From positions 1 to 30,320 of the forward strand of contig JAZKXV010000033.1 in the NCBI GenBank assembly GCA_045611785.1: a stretch of 30,320 bases of DNA, in the 5' to 3' direction. Below the pieces are notes generated by a model. That model was not told the origin of the DNA and searched no databases. It worked only from the letters and a program-made list of their open reading frames with translations. This document shows positions 1 to 7,560 of the stretch, one piece after another. This DNA is from JAFTYO01 sp045611785 (lineage in GTDB: Bacteria > Pseudomonadota > Alphaproteobacteria > RF32 > CAG-239). Within the stretch, counting starts at the first letter, position 1. Every line of letters starts with the position of its first letter. Position numbers and translations under genes: made by a program.

Positions 1-356
1 TGTTGGCTATCGTTACCTTGGTTACCATTGCCCTGATTTTGTTGGTTATCGTTACCTTGGTTACCATTGTTCTGATTTTGTTGGCTATCGTTACCTTGGT
101 TACCATTGCCCTGATTTTGTTGGTTATCGTTACCTTGGTTACCATTGTTCTGATTTTGTTGGCTATCATTACCTTGGTTACCATTGTTCTGATTTTGTTG
201 GCTATCATTACCTTGGTTACCATTGTTCTGATTTTGTTGGCCATCATTACCTTGGTTACCATTGTCCTGATTTTGTGGGCCATCATTACCTTGGTTACCA
301 TTGTCCTGATTTTGTGGGCTGTCGTTACCTTGGTTACCATTGTCCTGATTTTGTAG
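1..356 (-). repeat. 39-bp tandem repeat array coding N/Q/G-rich 13-mers
   Basis: Units of 39 bp start at 33, 72, 111, 150, 189, 228, 267 and 306 (plus-strand phase ctgattttg), with a partial unit at 1-32 and a decayed one at 345. In the minus-strand gene each unit encodes NNGNQGNDSQQNQ or a close variant. Units at 150 and 189 are identical. Most others differ at one to four bases, at a few codons (gct/gcc/gtt, gtt/gtc/gcc, ttg/tgg). The partial unit plus the unit at 33 matches the pair at 72 and 111, so a 78-bp dimer was also duplicated. The array is cut by the window edge, so its copy number is unknown. The matching open frame on the plus strand is only a shadow of the repeat. Confidence 0.95.
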
Positions 357-3300
357 GTTATTGAAATTTTGATTTTCAGAATTTTGGTTATCTTGATATT
401 CTAAATTTTGTTCGTTTAATGGTATATCATTGTTTGATTCAACTAAAGGAGACACTACAGCACCTGCGGTATGTCCCCCTGCTGCACCTGCTCCAAAAGA
501 TAAAAGAGAAATACCAATAGACTTTGTGGCTGCCCAATATGGATTTTTACCATTTTTCTTTGCATTATTGAAAGCTAATCGAGCATGATTTCCTGTGCTA
601 GTTGCAAACATAGCTAAAGCAGTATACATTTTAGTTTGCTGAGCTACAGATACCCACTTAGCAATCTTTGATGCAATTTCAGCATTTTGAGCAACGCTTG
701 CTGCAGCAATACCAACAGCATTAACAGTAGAAATTGCCACTGTGGCACCACTTAAACATGTACCGGCAAACCTTAATGCATTTGAAGGAGATTTTAAATA
801 TTTTCCAAAAGTTAATTTCTCTTCTCCATTAGTTTTTGCAGCTAATTCTGCTCTTTGTTTTTTGAAGTCTTTAATCAATCTGTGTAAAGATACACCAAAT
901 GATGCTGTTGCAACACCAGCCATTAAACAAGAACCTATAAGTGGGTTAGCAACTGTAACTTTTGCAGCAAGACCGAAAGCAGCACCCCATCCAAATGTTT
1001 CTATAACGTTTTTGGCTGTACTATATAATTCGCCGTATTTGTCACTACATTTTTTATCAAAGTTTCTTATTTTATTAAGAATTGTATCGTTACCTTTTGC
1101 AGCACCTGCGGCTTTTGTTCCGTTAATTGCAAAATATCCAACGAAAGAAGATTTATTTATTTTAATATTGTCAGATCCGGCTAACTCTTTAGCTAAGTCT
1201 TCAAAACTCTGACGGCTTGCTCCTTTGCAAGTTCTGTCTGCTTGAGCAACACCTACAATGTGTTTTTGTAAACGAACAGCATATTCTTGAGCAAAACGTT
1301 CCGGAGTTATTTGGTCAGCCGAGCTTGCAGTGTTTGCAAGATATACTTCAGTTTCAATACGAGCAAGTTCTTTGAGTTTCTCAATTTCACTATCTTGTGC
1401 ATTTTGTGGAATAGCGCTTTTTCTGATGCTTTCGTCATTTATTACGGTGATTTTTCCTAAAAGATCAGCAGCTTCTTGCATTTCAGGATATACATATAAA
1501 CTTCCTCTATCCTCTATGAATTTAGCGAGTTTTGCATCTGCAAGTTTTACATCTTCATTATCAGGATATTCTTGCTTAAGCTCATCAACCAGTGATTTAA
1601 GTGGGCCGTACCATCTAACATCCAGATTAAGTAATGAATCAATCTTTTCCTCAGTAAGAAGAGGTTTGTCCGGATCCAATATTGTTGTTAATGCTTTTGT
1701 TCTATCTTCAGGTGATAATTGCGGATGTCTTAAAAGACTCATATATCCACCCAAAGTTAACGTTTTCGTACCATTTTTCCAATCTTCAAAGTCATTATCT
1801 TTTAGAACACTTGCAGTACATTGATCAAGTGTTAGAAAATAATTTCTTTTATTGATTTTTTCGAGTTGAGCCGTATTTTCTTTAATTTGGTCATCACTTA
1901 CTTTATGATCAAGACCAAATTCTTCCTCATAAGCATTGATTGATTCATTAACTTTTTTGAGAGCTTCATCGATTTGAGCAGGGCTCTTATCTGTTTTAAT
2001 TAAGTTTAAGAGATCACGATACAATAATTGATCTTCATATTTGTTAATTAATAATTTGTTCTCATTAAACTTTGTAGCGCTGTTAGTAATCAACGTTTCT
2101 AAAGCAGTTAATTTGTCTTGATCGCCGCTACTTCTTACGTTTTCAATTGTTGTTTTTAATAATGCAAATTTTTCTTGAGGAGTTTTTAATGCATTTATCT
2201 CTTTTTTCAATTTTTTGATATATTTTTTGCTATCAAATTCTAATTCTTCATTTTCCTCGTATTCTTTATCATTAGAATTTATGCTTTCAATTCTTTCAGC
2301 AAATTTATTTTTATCTTCTTCAGGAATATTTAATTCTAAATTAAATGTCTCTTTAGCATATTCTAAACAATCATTTAAATCTTGACATTGTTTATCAGTT
2401 ACTAAATCTGGATTTGCTACTGTATATGATATGCGTTTAGATAATTCATCGATTATAATTTGCTGTTTTTCTGGCTCAGAAACTTGGCGCATTATATATA
2501 GTAATGAAACAGGAGTAGCCGTTTTTATTTTTTCAGCAAATTCATCATTGCTACGAGTTGCTAAATTAGCGTCATTATAAGATACATTCCATAGTAAAGG
2601 ATTAGTATCTGAAGTATTTTCGACAGCGTTTTCATCACTTTGTTGATCAGGGTTAGCATCGCCAGCTGCATCATCATTTCCTGTATTGTCATTATCACCT
2701 GTGTTATCATTAGTACTGTTGTTGGTATGGCTATCTGCTGTGTTGATATCTGATAACAAACCTAATTCACGGAATTTATTATCTAAAATTTGCAATTCAT
2801 CTTCAGAAGCAGTAATTTCAAGACCTTCTGCTTTTGCACTGGATATACATTTTTCTAAATGCTCATAATTTAATTTAGTTATTACATCAGGGTGTTGAGC
2901 AATAAATTTAATACGTTTATTAACTTCATCCATAATCGCCTGAATTTTTTCAGGATCGGTAATTCTGGAATTAATATCATATTTTGTTATCATATACAAT
3001 GAAAACATATCAGCGGTTGTAAGCTTTTCTTTGAGCTCTTGAGCATCTAAGTTGTTAACTTCTGTATCTGTTAGGTAAACTGTCCACTTTGCAGGATCAA
3101 TATCTGAAGTATTATCGCCAGTATTATTGTCTACATTGTCATTGGCTTTATCACCTGTGTTATCGTCAGAACCATTGCCTGTATTGTCATTATCATCGGT
3201 GTTATCGCCAGTACCATTATCGGAGTTGTTATTATTCTCTCTGTTTTGATGAATCTCTTGAATCCTTTGCTCAAAATCGTCTCTGTCACGTTGAGATAAA

Positions 3301-4355
3301 ATTGTGTCGAGCTTTAACTCTTCTTCAGCTTTATCTAAGCAGTTAGCTAAAGTGTTAAACTCTGCATCAGATATTAAATCCGGATTAGCGCTGGCAAAAG
3401 AAACACGTTTGCTGATTTCATCAGCAATTAAGGCTTGTCTTTCTTTATCTGATACTTCGTTTAATGCACTTAATAATGATGTAGAACTTGCTGTCTTAAG
3501 TTTTTCTTCAAATTCTTCATTGCTCAATGTTTCTGTGTCGGTCCAGTTGTATGAGTTAACCCATTTATCAGGGTTGATGCCGGTAATGGTTTCAACAGTA
3601 ATATCTCCTGTTAAACCTTCTAAATAAGTTAAAGAATCAATGTCTTCTTTTAAGTCTTCTTTAAGTTCCGTAATTTCTTCAGGAGACATAACTTGTACTA
3701 ATTCCATAGCTTTATCATGAAGAGACATATCTTCATAATCAGAAGCTTGATATGCTTGAAGAGCCGCTAAAAATTCTTCTTTTCTTTCTTTACGAGCAAT
3801 TTCTTCCGGAGACAACGAAGGCTCATCGTTTTCGGTGCTGTTATTTTCGTTGTTATCGTTTTCAGTGTTTTCAATGTATTGTTTTATTTGTACCATACGT
3901 ATTGTGGTTTCAGGATCCATTGATTCGTTATTTTGTGTTGCATATTCAAAACGTTTATTAAATTCATCAATGGCTAATTGATGTGTTTCATTTGGGAGAT
4001 CTTTATCGTTTATAACTTGCTCTAATGCAGCAACAGTAAGTGTACTGAGAATTTTTTGATGTTCTTGCTCTTGGTTTTCGGATTTAAGAGCGTTAAGCTT
4101 GTCTTCATCTAAACCATCAACCCAAGTGGTGTGTAAATCTTGTGAGGTGCCTTCTTGGGTATCTGCGTTTTCAGAGCCAGTTCCAGTTACAGATGCACTT
4201 TTTAATTCTTCACGTCTGCTTGCAATGACATGACTATCTTGAATTCCAAAATCATAATTAAGTTCTTTAGATAAACGTTCTAATTCATCAAGCTCTTCTA
4301 AATTAAGGTTGTTAAGGTTTTGGAACAACGCATTGAAACGATTTTCATCAGCCAT
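1..4355 (-). CDS. Giant modular repeat protein, C-terminus beyond window
   Basis: The reading frame is open from an ATG at 4353-4355 (AUG preceded by a GGAG ribosome site) to the left edge, at least 1451 codons with no stop, so the 3' end is missing. Going from the N-terminus I see: no signal peptide (MADENRFNALFQ); four related helical modules starting near residues 76, 260, 424 and 587, each with a conserved Trp, a Leu-rich helix and a DE-x-x-KR motif; acidic, low-complexity Asp/Asn/Gly/Thr linkers between them; a charged, probably coiled helical part (about 700-1080); a Gly/Ala-rich hydrophobic region (about 1115-1305) with several segments long enough to enter a membrane; then an Asn/Gln/Gly-rich tail of 13-residue repeats. 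I do not recognise the family. Size, modularity and low-complexity linkers resemble large surface or secreted effector-like proteins, but that is inference. A terminator separates it from the upstream membrane-protein gene, so it is probably transcribed alone. Confidence 0.85.
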   Translation of the reverse strand, partial: MADENRFNALFQNLNNLNLEELDELERLSKELNYDFGIQDSHVIASRREELKSASVTGTGSENADTQEGTSQDLHTTWVDGLDEDKLNALKSENQEQEHQKILSTLTVAALEQVINDKDLPNETHQLAIDEFNKRFEYATQNNESMDPETTIRMVQIKQYIENTENDNNENNSTENDEPSLSPEEIARKERKEEFLAALQAYQASDYEDMSLHDKAMELVQVMSPEEITELKEDLKEDIDSLTYLEGLTGDITVETITGINPDKWVNSYNWTDTETLSNEEFEEKLKTASSTSLLSALNEVSDKERQALIADEISKRVSFASANPDLISDAEFNTLANCLDKAEEELKLDTILSQRDRDDFEQRIQEIHQNRENNNNSDNGTGDNTDDNDNTGNGSDDNTGDKANDNVDNNTGDNTSDIDPAKWTVYLTDTEVNNLDAQELKEKLTTADMFSLYMITKYDINSRITDPEKIQAIMDEVNKRIKFIAQHPDVITKLNYEHLEKCISSAKAEGLEITASEDELQILDNKFRELGLLSDINTADSHTNNSTNDNTGDNDNTGNDDAAGDANPDQQSDENAVENTSDTNPLLWNVSYNDANLATRSNDEFAEKIKTATPVSLLYIMRQVSEPEKQQIIIDELSKRISYTVANPDLVTDKQCQDLNDCLEYAKETFNLELNIPEEDKNKFAERIESINSNDKEYEENEELEFDSKKYIKKLKKEINALKTPQEKFALLKTTIENVRSSGDQDKLTALETLITNSATKFNENKLLINKYEDQLLYRDLLNLIKTDKSPAQIDEALKKVNESINAYEEEFGLDHKVSDDQIKENTAQLEKINKRNYFLTLDQCTASVLKDNDFEDWKNGTKTLTLGGYMSLLRHPQLSPEDRTKALTTILDPDKPLLTEEKIDSLLNLDVRWYGPLKSLVDELKQEYPDNEDVKLADAKLAKFIEDRGSLYVYPEMQEAADLLGKITVINDESIRKSAIPQNAQDSEIEKLKELARIETEVYLANTASSADQITPERFAQEYAVRLQKHIVGVAQADRTCKGASRQSFEDLAKELAGSDNIKINKSSFVGYFAINGTKAAGAAKGNDTILNKIRNFDKKCSDKYGELYSTAKNVIETFGWGAAFGLAAKVTVANPLIGSCLMAGVATASFGVSLHRLIKDFKKQRAELAAKTNGEEKLTFGKYLKSPSNALRFAGTCLSGATVAISTVNAVGIAAASVAQNAEIASKIAKWVSVAQQTKMYTALAMFATSTGNHARLAFNNAKKNGKNPYWAATKSIGISLLSFGAGAAGGHTAGAVVSPLVESNNDIPLNEQNLEYQDNQNSENQNFNNLQNQDNGNQGNDSPQNQDNGNQGNDGPQNQDNGNQGNDGQQNQNNGNQGNDSQQNQNNGNQGNDSQQNQNNGNQGNDNQQNQGNGNQGNDSQQNQNNGNQGNDNQQNQGNGNQGNDSQ
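2300..4135 (-). repeat. Four diverged protein modules within the giant gene
   Basis: Four segments of the encoded protein align by eye with a period of about 160-185 residues. Each begins with Asp/Pro then Trp (INPDKW, IDPAKW, TNPLLW; the first is TTWVDG). A helix follows with a T-A-x-x-x-S-L-L type core (for example KTASSTSLLSALNEVSD), then an A/I-x-DE-x-x-KR motif (ADEISKRVSFASANPDLIS against IDELSKRISYTVANPDLVT), and a helix carrying a Cys in modules two to four (LANCLDKAEEEL, LEKCISSAKAEGL, LNDCLEYAKETF). Modules two and three are each followed by about 35-45 residues of Asn/Asp/Gly/Thr-rich linker. The DNA copies are well diverged, so this is an old duplication, unlike the young 39-bp array. 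Boundaries are approximate. Confidence 0.8.
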
Positions 4356-4493
4356 TTTTATATCTCCGAAATAATAAAATTTAAATGTAAGTTGAGTTTA
4401 TCATTATTTTTTTTAATTTGCAACAAAAAATTCGGCCGTTTTGTCAAAAATAATCTGGCGATTTTGAATGATTTATGCTTATAATTAAAAAAT

Positions 4494-4519
4494 AAACCCT
4501 CACAAAATCATGAGGGTTT
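4494..4519. terminator. Intrinsic terminator, probably bidirectional
   Basis: A 9-bp perfect stem (aaaccctca / tgagggttt) with an 8-base loop lies just downstream of the minus-strand gene ending at 4525. On the minus strand it is followed by a T-rich run. It separates that gene from the giant gene that begins at 4355. Confidence 0.8.
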
Positions 4520-4524
4520 TTTGT

Positions 4525-5859
4525 TTATTCTTCATCAGATTTTTCTTCTTGTTCTTTTATTTGAACTCTGACACGTTTAATACGCATTTTGTTTGAAGAA
4601 ATTACTTCGTACTTGCAATATTCATCTTCAACTTTGTCGCCAATTTTAGGAGCCCGACCAATTAAAGTAAATACGTATCCGCCGATGGTGCTTTCATCTC
4701 TTTCGCAACAAGGAAGTTTCATGTGTTCGTATGCGTCTTCAACTAAAACTTTTCCGTCAAATTCGCATATACATTCACTTATTTGCTGAATTTCTTGAGC
4801 TTCAGCAACATCATGTTCGTCCATAATATCGCCAACAAGTTCTTCTAAGATATCTTCCATAGAAAGCATACCAGCCGTTCCGCCGTATTCGTCAACCACA
4901 ATGGCAACGTGAGTATGTTTGCGACGCATCAAATGTAAAACTTCTGATACAGATTGGTTTTCTGGTACAAATAATATTTGACGAGCAATTTTGTTTAAAC
5001 GACCTTTTTCAAGTTTTTCTTCTGAATGTTCAAGCAAGTCACGAATGTGAATCATTCCGACAACGTTATCTCTGTCTTTATCACATAATGGATAACGTGT
5101 ATGTTTTGAACGTTTTACCAAATTCATTACTTGTTCAAAGCTATCATTTAAAAATAAACAACACATATCTTGTCTTGGTATCATAATTTCATGAGCACAA
5201 ATTTCTGAAAAATCTATGGCATTTTGAATAATATCACGTTCAGTATCATCAATTACACCACCTCTTTGCGAAGCATTAACTATAAGTTTTATTTCTTCTT
5301 CAGAGTGAGCCATGTCTTCTTCTGATGCGGGTTGAACACCCATGATTTTTAAGGCTTTTAAGGTTACCATATCTAAAACCCAAATAAATGGATAAAAGAT
5401 ACGTTTAAAAGTGTATAATGGATATGCTATTATTAAAACGTATGTTTCTGTTTTTTGTATAGCCAATGACTTTGGTATCAATTCTCCTAATACTACGTGT
5501 AAAACAGTGATAAGTGTAAATGCAATACCAAAGCTAACAGAATGTAACAAAATGGGGTTGTCAGAAAAGTATCTACCTAAAGAATTTTCTAACAACTTTG
5601 ATACAGCCGGTTCACCAATCCAACCTAATCCTAATGAGGCTAAAGTGATACCTAATTGAATGGCGCTTAAATAAGAATCTAAATTATCAGTAATTTTTAA
5701 TGCTGTTTTAGCTCTCTTGTTTCCGTTATGAGCTAATTCTTCAAGTTTTGTTCTTCTGATTTTAACAATTGAAAATTCAGAAACAACGAAAAAAGCATTA
5801 AGTAAAACTAAAATTAAAACTAAAATTATATTAAAAGTATATATATAACCAGAACTCAT
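4525..5859 (-). CDS. CNNM/CBS/CorC-HlyC family membrane protein (hemolysin-like)
   Basis: The 444-residue protein has the standard layout of the TlyC/YfjD/CorB family. An N-terminal CNNM (DUF21) membrane domain spans about residues 1-190, with hydrophobic segments near 8-28, 60-85, 103-125 and 135-160. A CBS pair spans about 205-335 (ICAHEIMIPRQDM, HTRYPLCDKDRD, then HVAIVVDEYGGTAGMLSMED). A CorC/HlyC FAD-like C-terminal domain spans about 350-430 (CCERDESTIGGYVFTLIG). Family members are linked to magnesium/cobalt efflux or ion homeostasis at the inner membrane, and the old name hemolysin is not evidence of cell lysis. The length is normal and nothing is broken. The tail is charged (KEQEEKSDEE). 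It diverges from the lipoprotein gene at 6017 and ends at a hairpin terminator, so it looks monocistronic. The exact substrate cannot be read from the sequence. Confidence 0.93.
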   Translation of the reverse strand: MSSGYIYTFNIILVLILVLLNAFFVVSEFSIVKIRRTKLEELAHNGNKRAKTALKITDNLDSYLSAIQLGITLASLGLGWIGEPAVSKLLENSLGRYFSDNPILLHSVSFGIAFTLITVLHVVLGELIPKSLAIQKTETYVLIIAYPLYTFKRIFYPFIWVLDMVTLKALKIMGVQPASEEDMAHSEEEIKLIVNASQRGGVIDDTERDIIQNAIDFSEICAHEIMIPRQDMCCLFLNDSFEQVMNLVKRSKHTRYPLCDKDRDNVVGMIHIRDLLEHSEEKLEKGRLNKIARQILFVPENQSVSEVLHLMRRKHTHVAIVVDEYGGTAGMLSMEDILEELVGDIMDEHDVAEAQEIQQISECICEFDGKVLVEDAYEHMKLPCCERDESTIGGYVFTLIGRAPKIGDKVEDEYCKYEVISSNKMRIKRVRVQIKEQEEKSDEE

Positions 5860-5939
5860 GTCGTGAAATTAACCTATGTTATTAAAAACTTTTCGCATCA
5901 TATAATTATCTTTTGGCTTTGTCAATAAAGATTGTTAAC

Positions 5940-5968
5940 TTGACATTTTTGACGGAATATGCTATAAA
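5940..5968 (+). promoter_or_regulatory. Sigma-70-type promoter for first lipoprotein gene
   Basis: A perfect TTGACA (5940-5945), a 17-base spacer and TATAAA (5963-5968) lie upstream of the gene at 6017. The expected start of transcription is near 5975, giving a leader of about 40 bases. It is one of the best promoter matches in the window. Confidence 0.8.
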
Positions 5969-6016
5969 AAATCACTTTTGAATTATTCTGAACTTAACAA
6001 AATTACAATTACAATT

Positions 6017-6670
6017 ATGAAAACAATGCTTAAAATATTGGTTTGTTCGATACTAGGTATCATGGCTACCAGTTGCATTCTTATTGATGATGAAGGATAT
6101 GTAAACAATATTCCTTCTGATGCAGTTGTCTCTTGCGAGCCAGCAAGTGAAACGCACTACTCTGCGTATTATACGAAATCTAACGGCACTAGAAATTCTA
6201 CATTGGCTCCGTATATCTACGAAAAGGAGGATGAAGAAGAAAGCGATGTTGTTGATGCTTATCGTGTAGGTGACTTTATTGAGCTAAATGTCTTGCCTAA
6301 ATATGTTAATTATTATCAAGTTGATGGCTTTAGCTTTACTGAAGAAACTTATAGGGTATCTCTGATGTTTGATACGTATATCGTGCGATACTATTTTGTT
6401 GTTGTGCTTCCTAAGCTTTGTGCCGAAGATTGTATGCATTATGTCCCAACTTTTGAGTTGATTGATTATAAGACCAAGGTCTTAGGTGAAGAAACACACG
6501 GGGATAAGGACTATTACTGTACTGAGGCTACATTTACGCTAAGGGCTTATCAAGGCGAGAAGGTGTTTGATTTTACTAAGACAGTAAAACTCAGACAGGA
6601 GATGGTTAATGTCTCTTTCGATATCATTATTGATAGTGGTTATGATGGAGAAGAGAGTACTGAAGTTTAA
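6017..6670 (+). CDS. Putative lipoprotein, tandem paralogue 1
   Basis: I start this 217-residue protein at ATG 6017 rather than at the in-frame TTG 5978. ATG 6017 gives a compact Lys-then-hydrophobic signal peptide, while the TTG sits only a few bases after the predicted transcription start. The signal ends at MATSC (Cys20), a plausible though non-consensus lipobox. There is no clear Shine-Dalgarno sequence. The rest shares many blocks with the next gene: SCEPASETHYSAYY, LAPYIYE, DYYCTEATFTLRA, and QGEKVFDFTKTVKL. The two conserved Cys (in CEPAS and YYCTE) could form a disulfide in the periplasm or outside the cell. I do not recognise the family. The gene has its own promoter and its own terminator. 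The C-terminus differs from the paralogue and is acidic (DGEESTEV). Confidence 0.8.
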   Translation: MKTMLKILVCSILGIMATSCILIDDEGYVNNIPSDAVVSCEPASETHYSAYYTKSNGTRNSTLAPYIYEKEDEEESDVVDAYRVGDFIELNVLPKYVNYYQVDGFSFTEETYRVSLMFDTYIVRYYFVVVLPKLCAEDCMHYVPTFELIDYKTKVLGEETHGDKDYYCTEATFTLRAYQGEKVFDFTKTVKLRQEMVNVSFDIIIDSGYDGEESTEV

Positions 6671-6700
6671 GACACCATGTTTTGTGGTGTCTTTTTTTTT
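6671..6700 (+). terminator. Rho-independent terminator
   Basis: A 7-bp stem gacacca / tggtgtc (6671-6677 with 6685-6691) and a 7-base loop are followed by nine Ts. It begins immediately after the stop codon of the first lipoprotein gene. Confidence 0.9.
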
Positions 6701-6744
6701 ATTAAAATAAAACATGTTTTACGAATACAATAAACATTATTTGA

Positions 6745-6773
6745 TTGCTATTTGCGAATAAGTGTGTTATAAT
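6745..6773 (+). promoter_or_regulatory. Promoter for second lipoprotein gene
   Basis: TTGCTA (6745-6750), a 17-base spacer and a perfect TATAAT (6768-6773) lie between the terminator of the first paralogue and the start of the second. The two paralogues are therefore probably transcribed separately. Confidence 0.7.
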
Positions 6774-6806
6774 TTTCTTAGTTTATAAATTATTCTTACT
6801 ACTATC

Positions 6807-7436
6807 ATGAAAAAAATTATTTTTTTGGTTTGTTTGGCACTAGGTGTTATGACAACCGCTTGTGAATTTTCGAGCGTTATTGAGGAGAATTATCAGTTTC
6901 CTGCAGACGCTTTGGTAATGTGTGAACCTGCAAGTGACACGCATTATTCTATGTACTATGTTACGGCAAACGGCAAGAAGGTATCTACTTTGGTTCCGTA
7001 TGTTTACGAGAATGAAAATCATCAAAACTACGAGGTTCTTGAAGTAGGATATGGCGCTTCTTATCGTGGCTGTAGGATAACCAATGAATCTAGTCGACAG
7101 ATTGTGGATGGAAATTTCTGTCTTGTCGAAAGAAATCGTCGTGTTGTCATCAATTTTGCCGAATATAGTGTAAATTATTATATCACGGATGTGATTCCAA
7201 GCACTTATACTCAAAATGGTGAAAGTTACATTCCTAAGTATGAATTGGTAAGCTATTCATTAAAGGATTTGCCAGATGAGACGAAGGGGGAGAAGCCGTA
7301 TTACTGCACAGAGCTGAAAATTATCTTTAGAGCTCATCAGGGCGAAAAAGAGATTGATTTTATCAAAACAGTAAAGCTTATGCAGGAGAAAAAACCTATT
7401 GAATTTGGCGATGTTTCGGTGAATGAATGGGTCTAG
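6807..7436 (+). CDS. Putative lipoprotein, tandem paralogue 2
   Basis: A 209-residue protein with a signal peptide ending in GVMTTAC (Cys19), a probable lipoprotein site. It is clearly homologous to the gene just upstream. Shared blocks are MCEPASDTHYSMYY, STLVPYVYE, YIPKYELVSY, YYCTELKIIFRAHQGEK and DFIKTVKLMQE. The middle part (about residues 75-115, with RGCRITNESSRQIV and Cys-Arg-rich stretches) differs from paralogue 1, which suggests a variable face on a common scaffold. No Shine-Dalgarno sequence is visible before the ATG. Two sampled 60-base lines here are 40-43 percent GC, somewhat higher than much of the window, so transfer is possible but not shown. The function is unknown. Confidence 0.8.
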   Translation: MKKIIFLVCLALGVMTTACEFSSVIEENYQFPADALVMCEPASDTHYSMYYVTANGKKVSTLVPYVYENENHQNYEVLEVGYGASYRGCRITNESSRQIVDGNFCLVERNRRVVINFAEYSVNYYITDVIPSTYTQNGESYIPKYELVSYSLKDLPDETKGEKPYYCTELKIIFRAHQGEKEIDFIKTVKLMQEKKPIEFGDVSVNEWV

Positions 7437-7453
7437 CCGGTAAAAATGTGTAG

Positions 7454-7487
7454 AAAAGGATTTCATGGTTTAACCTGAAATCCTTTT
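7454..7487 (+). terminator. Rho-independent terminator after second lipoprotein gene
   Basis: A 12-bp perfect stem (aaaaggatttca / tgaaatcctttt) with a 10-base loop runs into a T tract. It lies 17 bases after the stop codon. Confidence 0.9.
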
Positions 7488-7560
7488 TTTGTGGAAAATT
7501 TAAAAAACATTGAGATTTATAAAAATTTGCATTAGCTTTATAGTAACGGAGGACTTTATA

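Noticed and set aside
3..356. Plus-strand open frame encoding a hydrophobic Ile/Leu/Val/Thr repeat
   Set aside because: It is the antisense reading of the 39-bp array. The minus-strand frame continues through the whole giant gene with a good start and ribosome site, while this one has neither.
1..356. CRISPR array
   Set aside because: The units are contiguous 39-bp coding repeats without unique spacers.
742..3961. Several plus-strand open frames of 60-164 codons
   Set aside because: All lie antisense to the giant minus-strand gene, lack ribosome sites and have shadow-like composition.
5978..6016. TTG start adding 13 residues to the first lipoprotein
   Set aside because: It would bury the signal peptide behind a polar leader and lies almost at the predicted transcription start. 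ATG 6017 matches the paralogue's layout.
6840..7214. Minus-strand 124-codon frame inside the second lipoprotein gene
   Set aside because: The plus-strand paralogy with the upstream gene and the lipoprotein signal show that the plus frame is coding.
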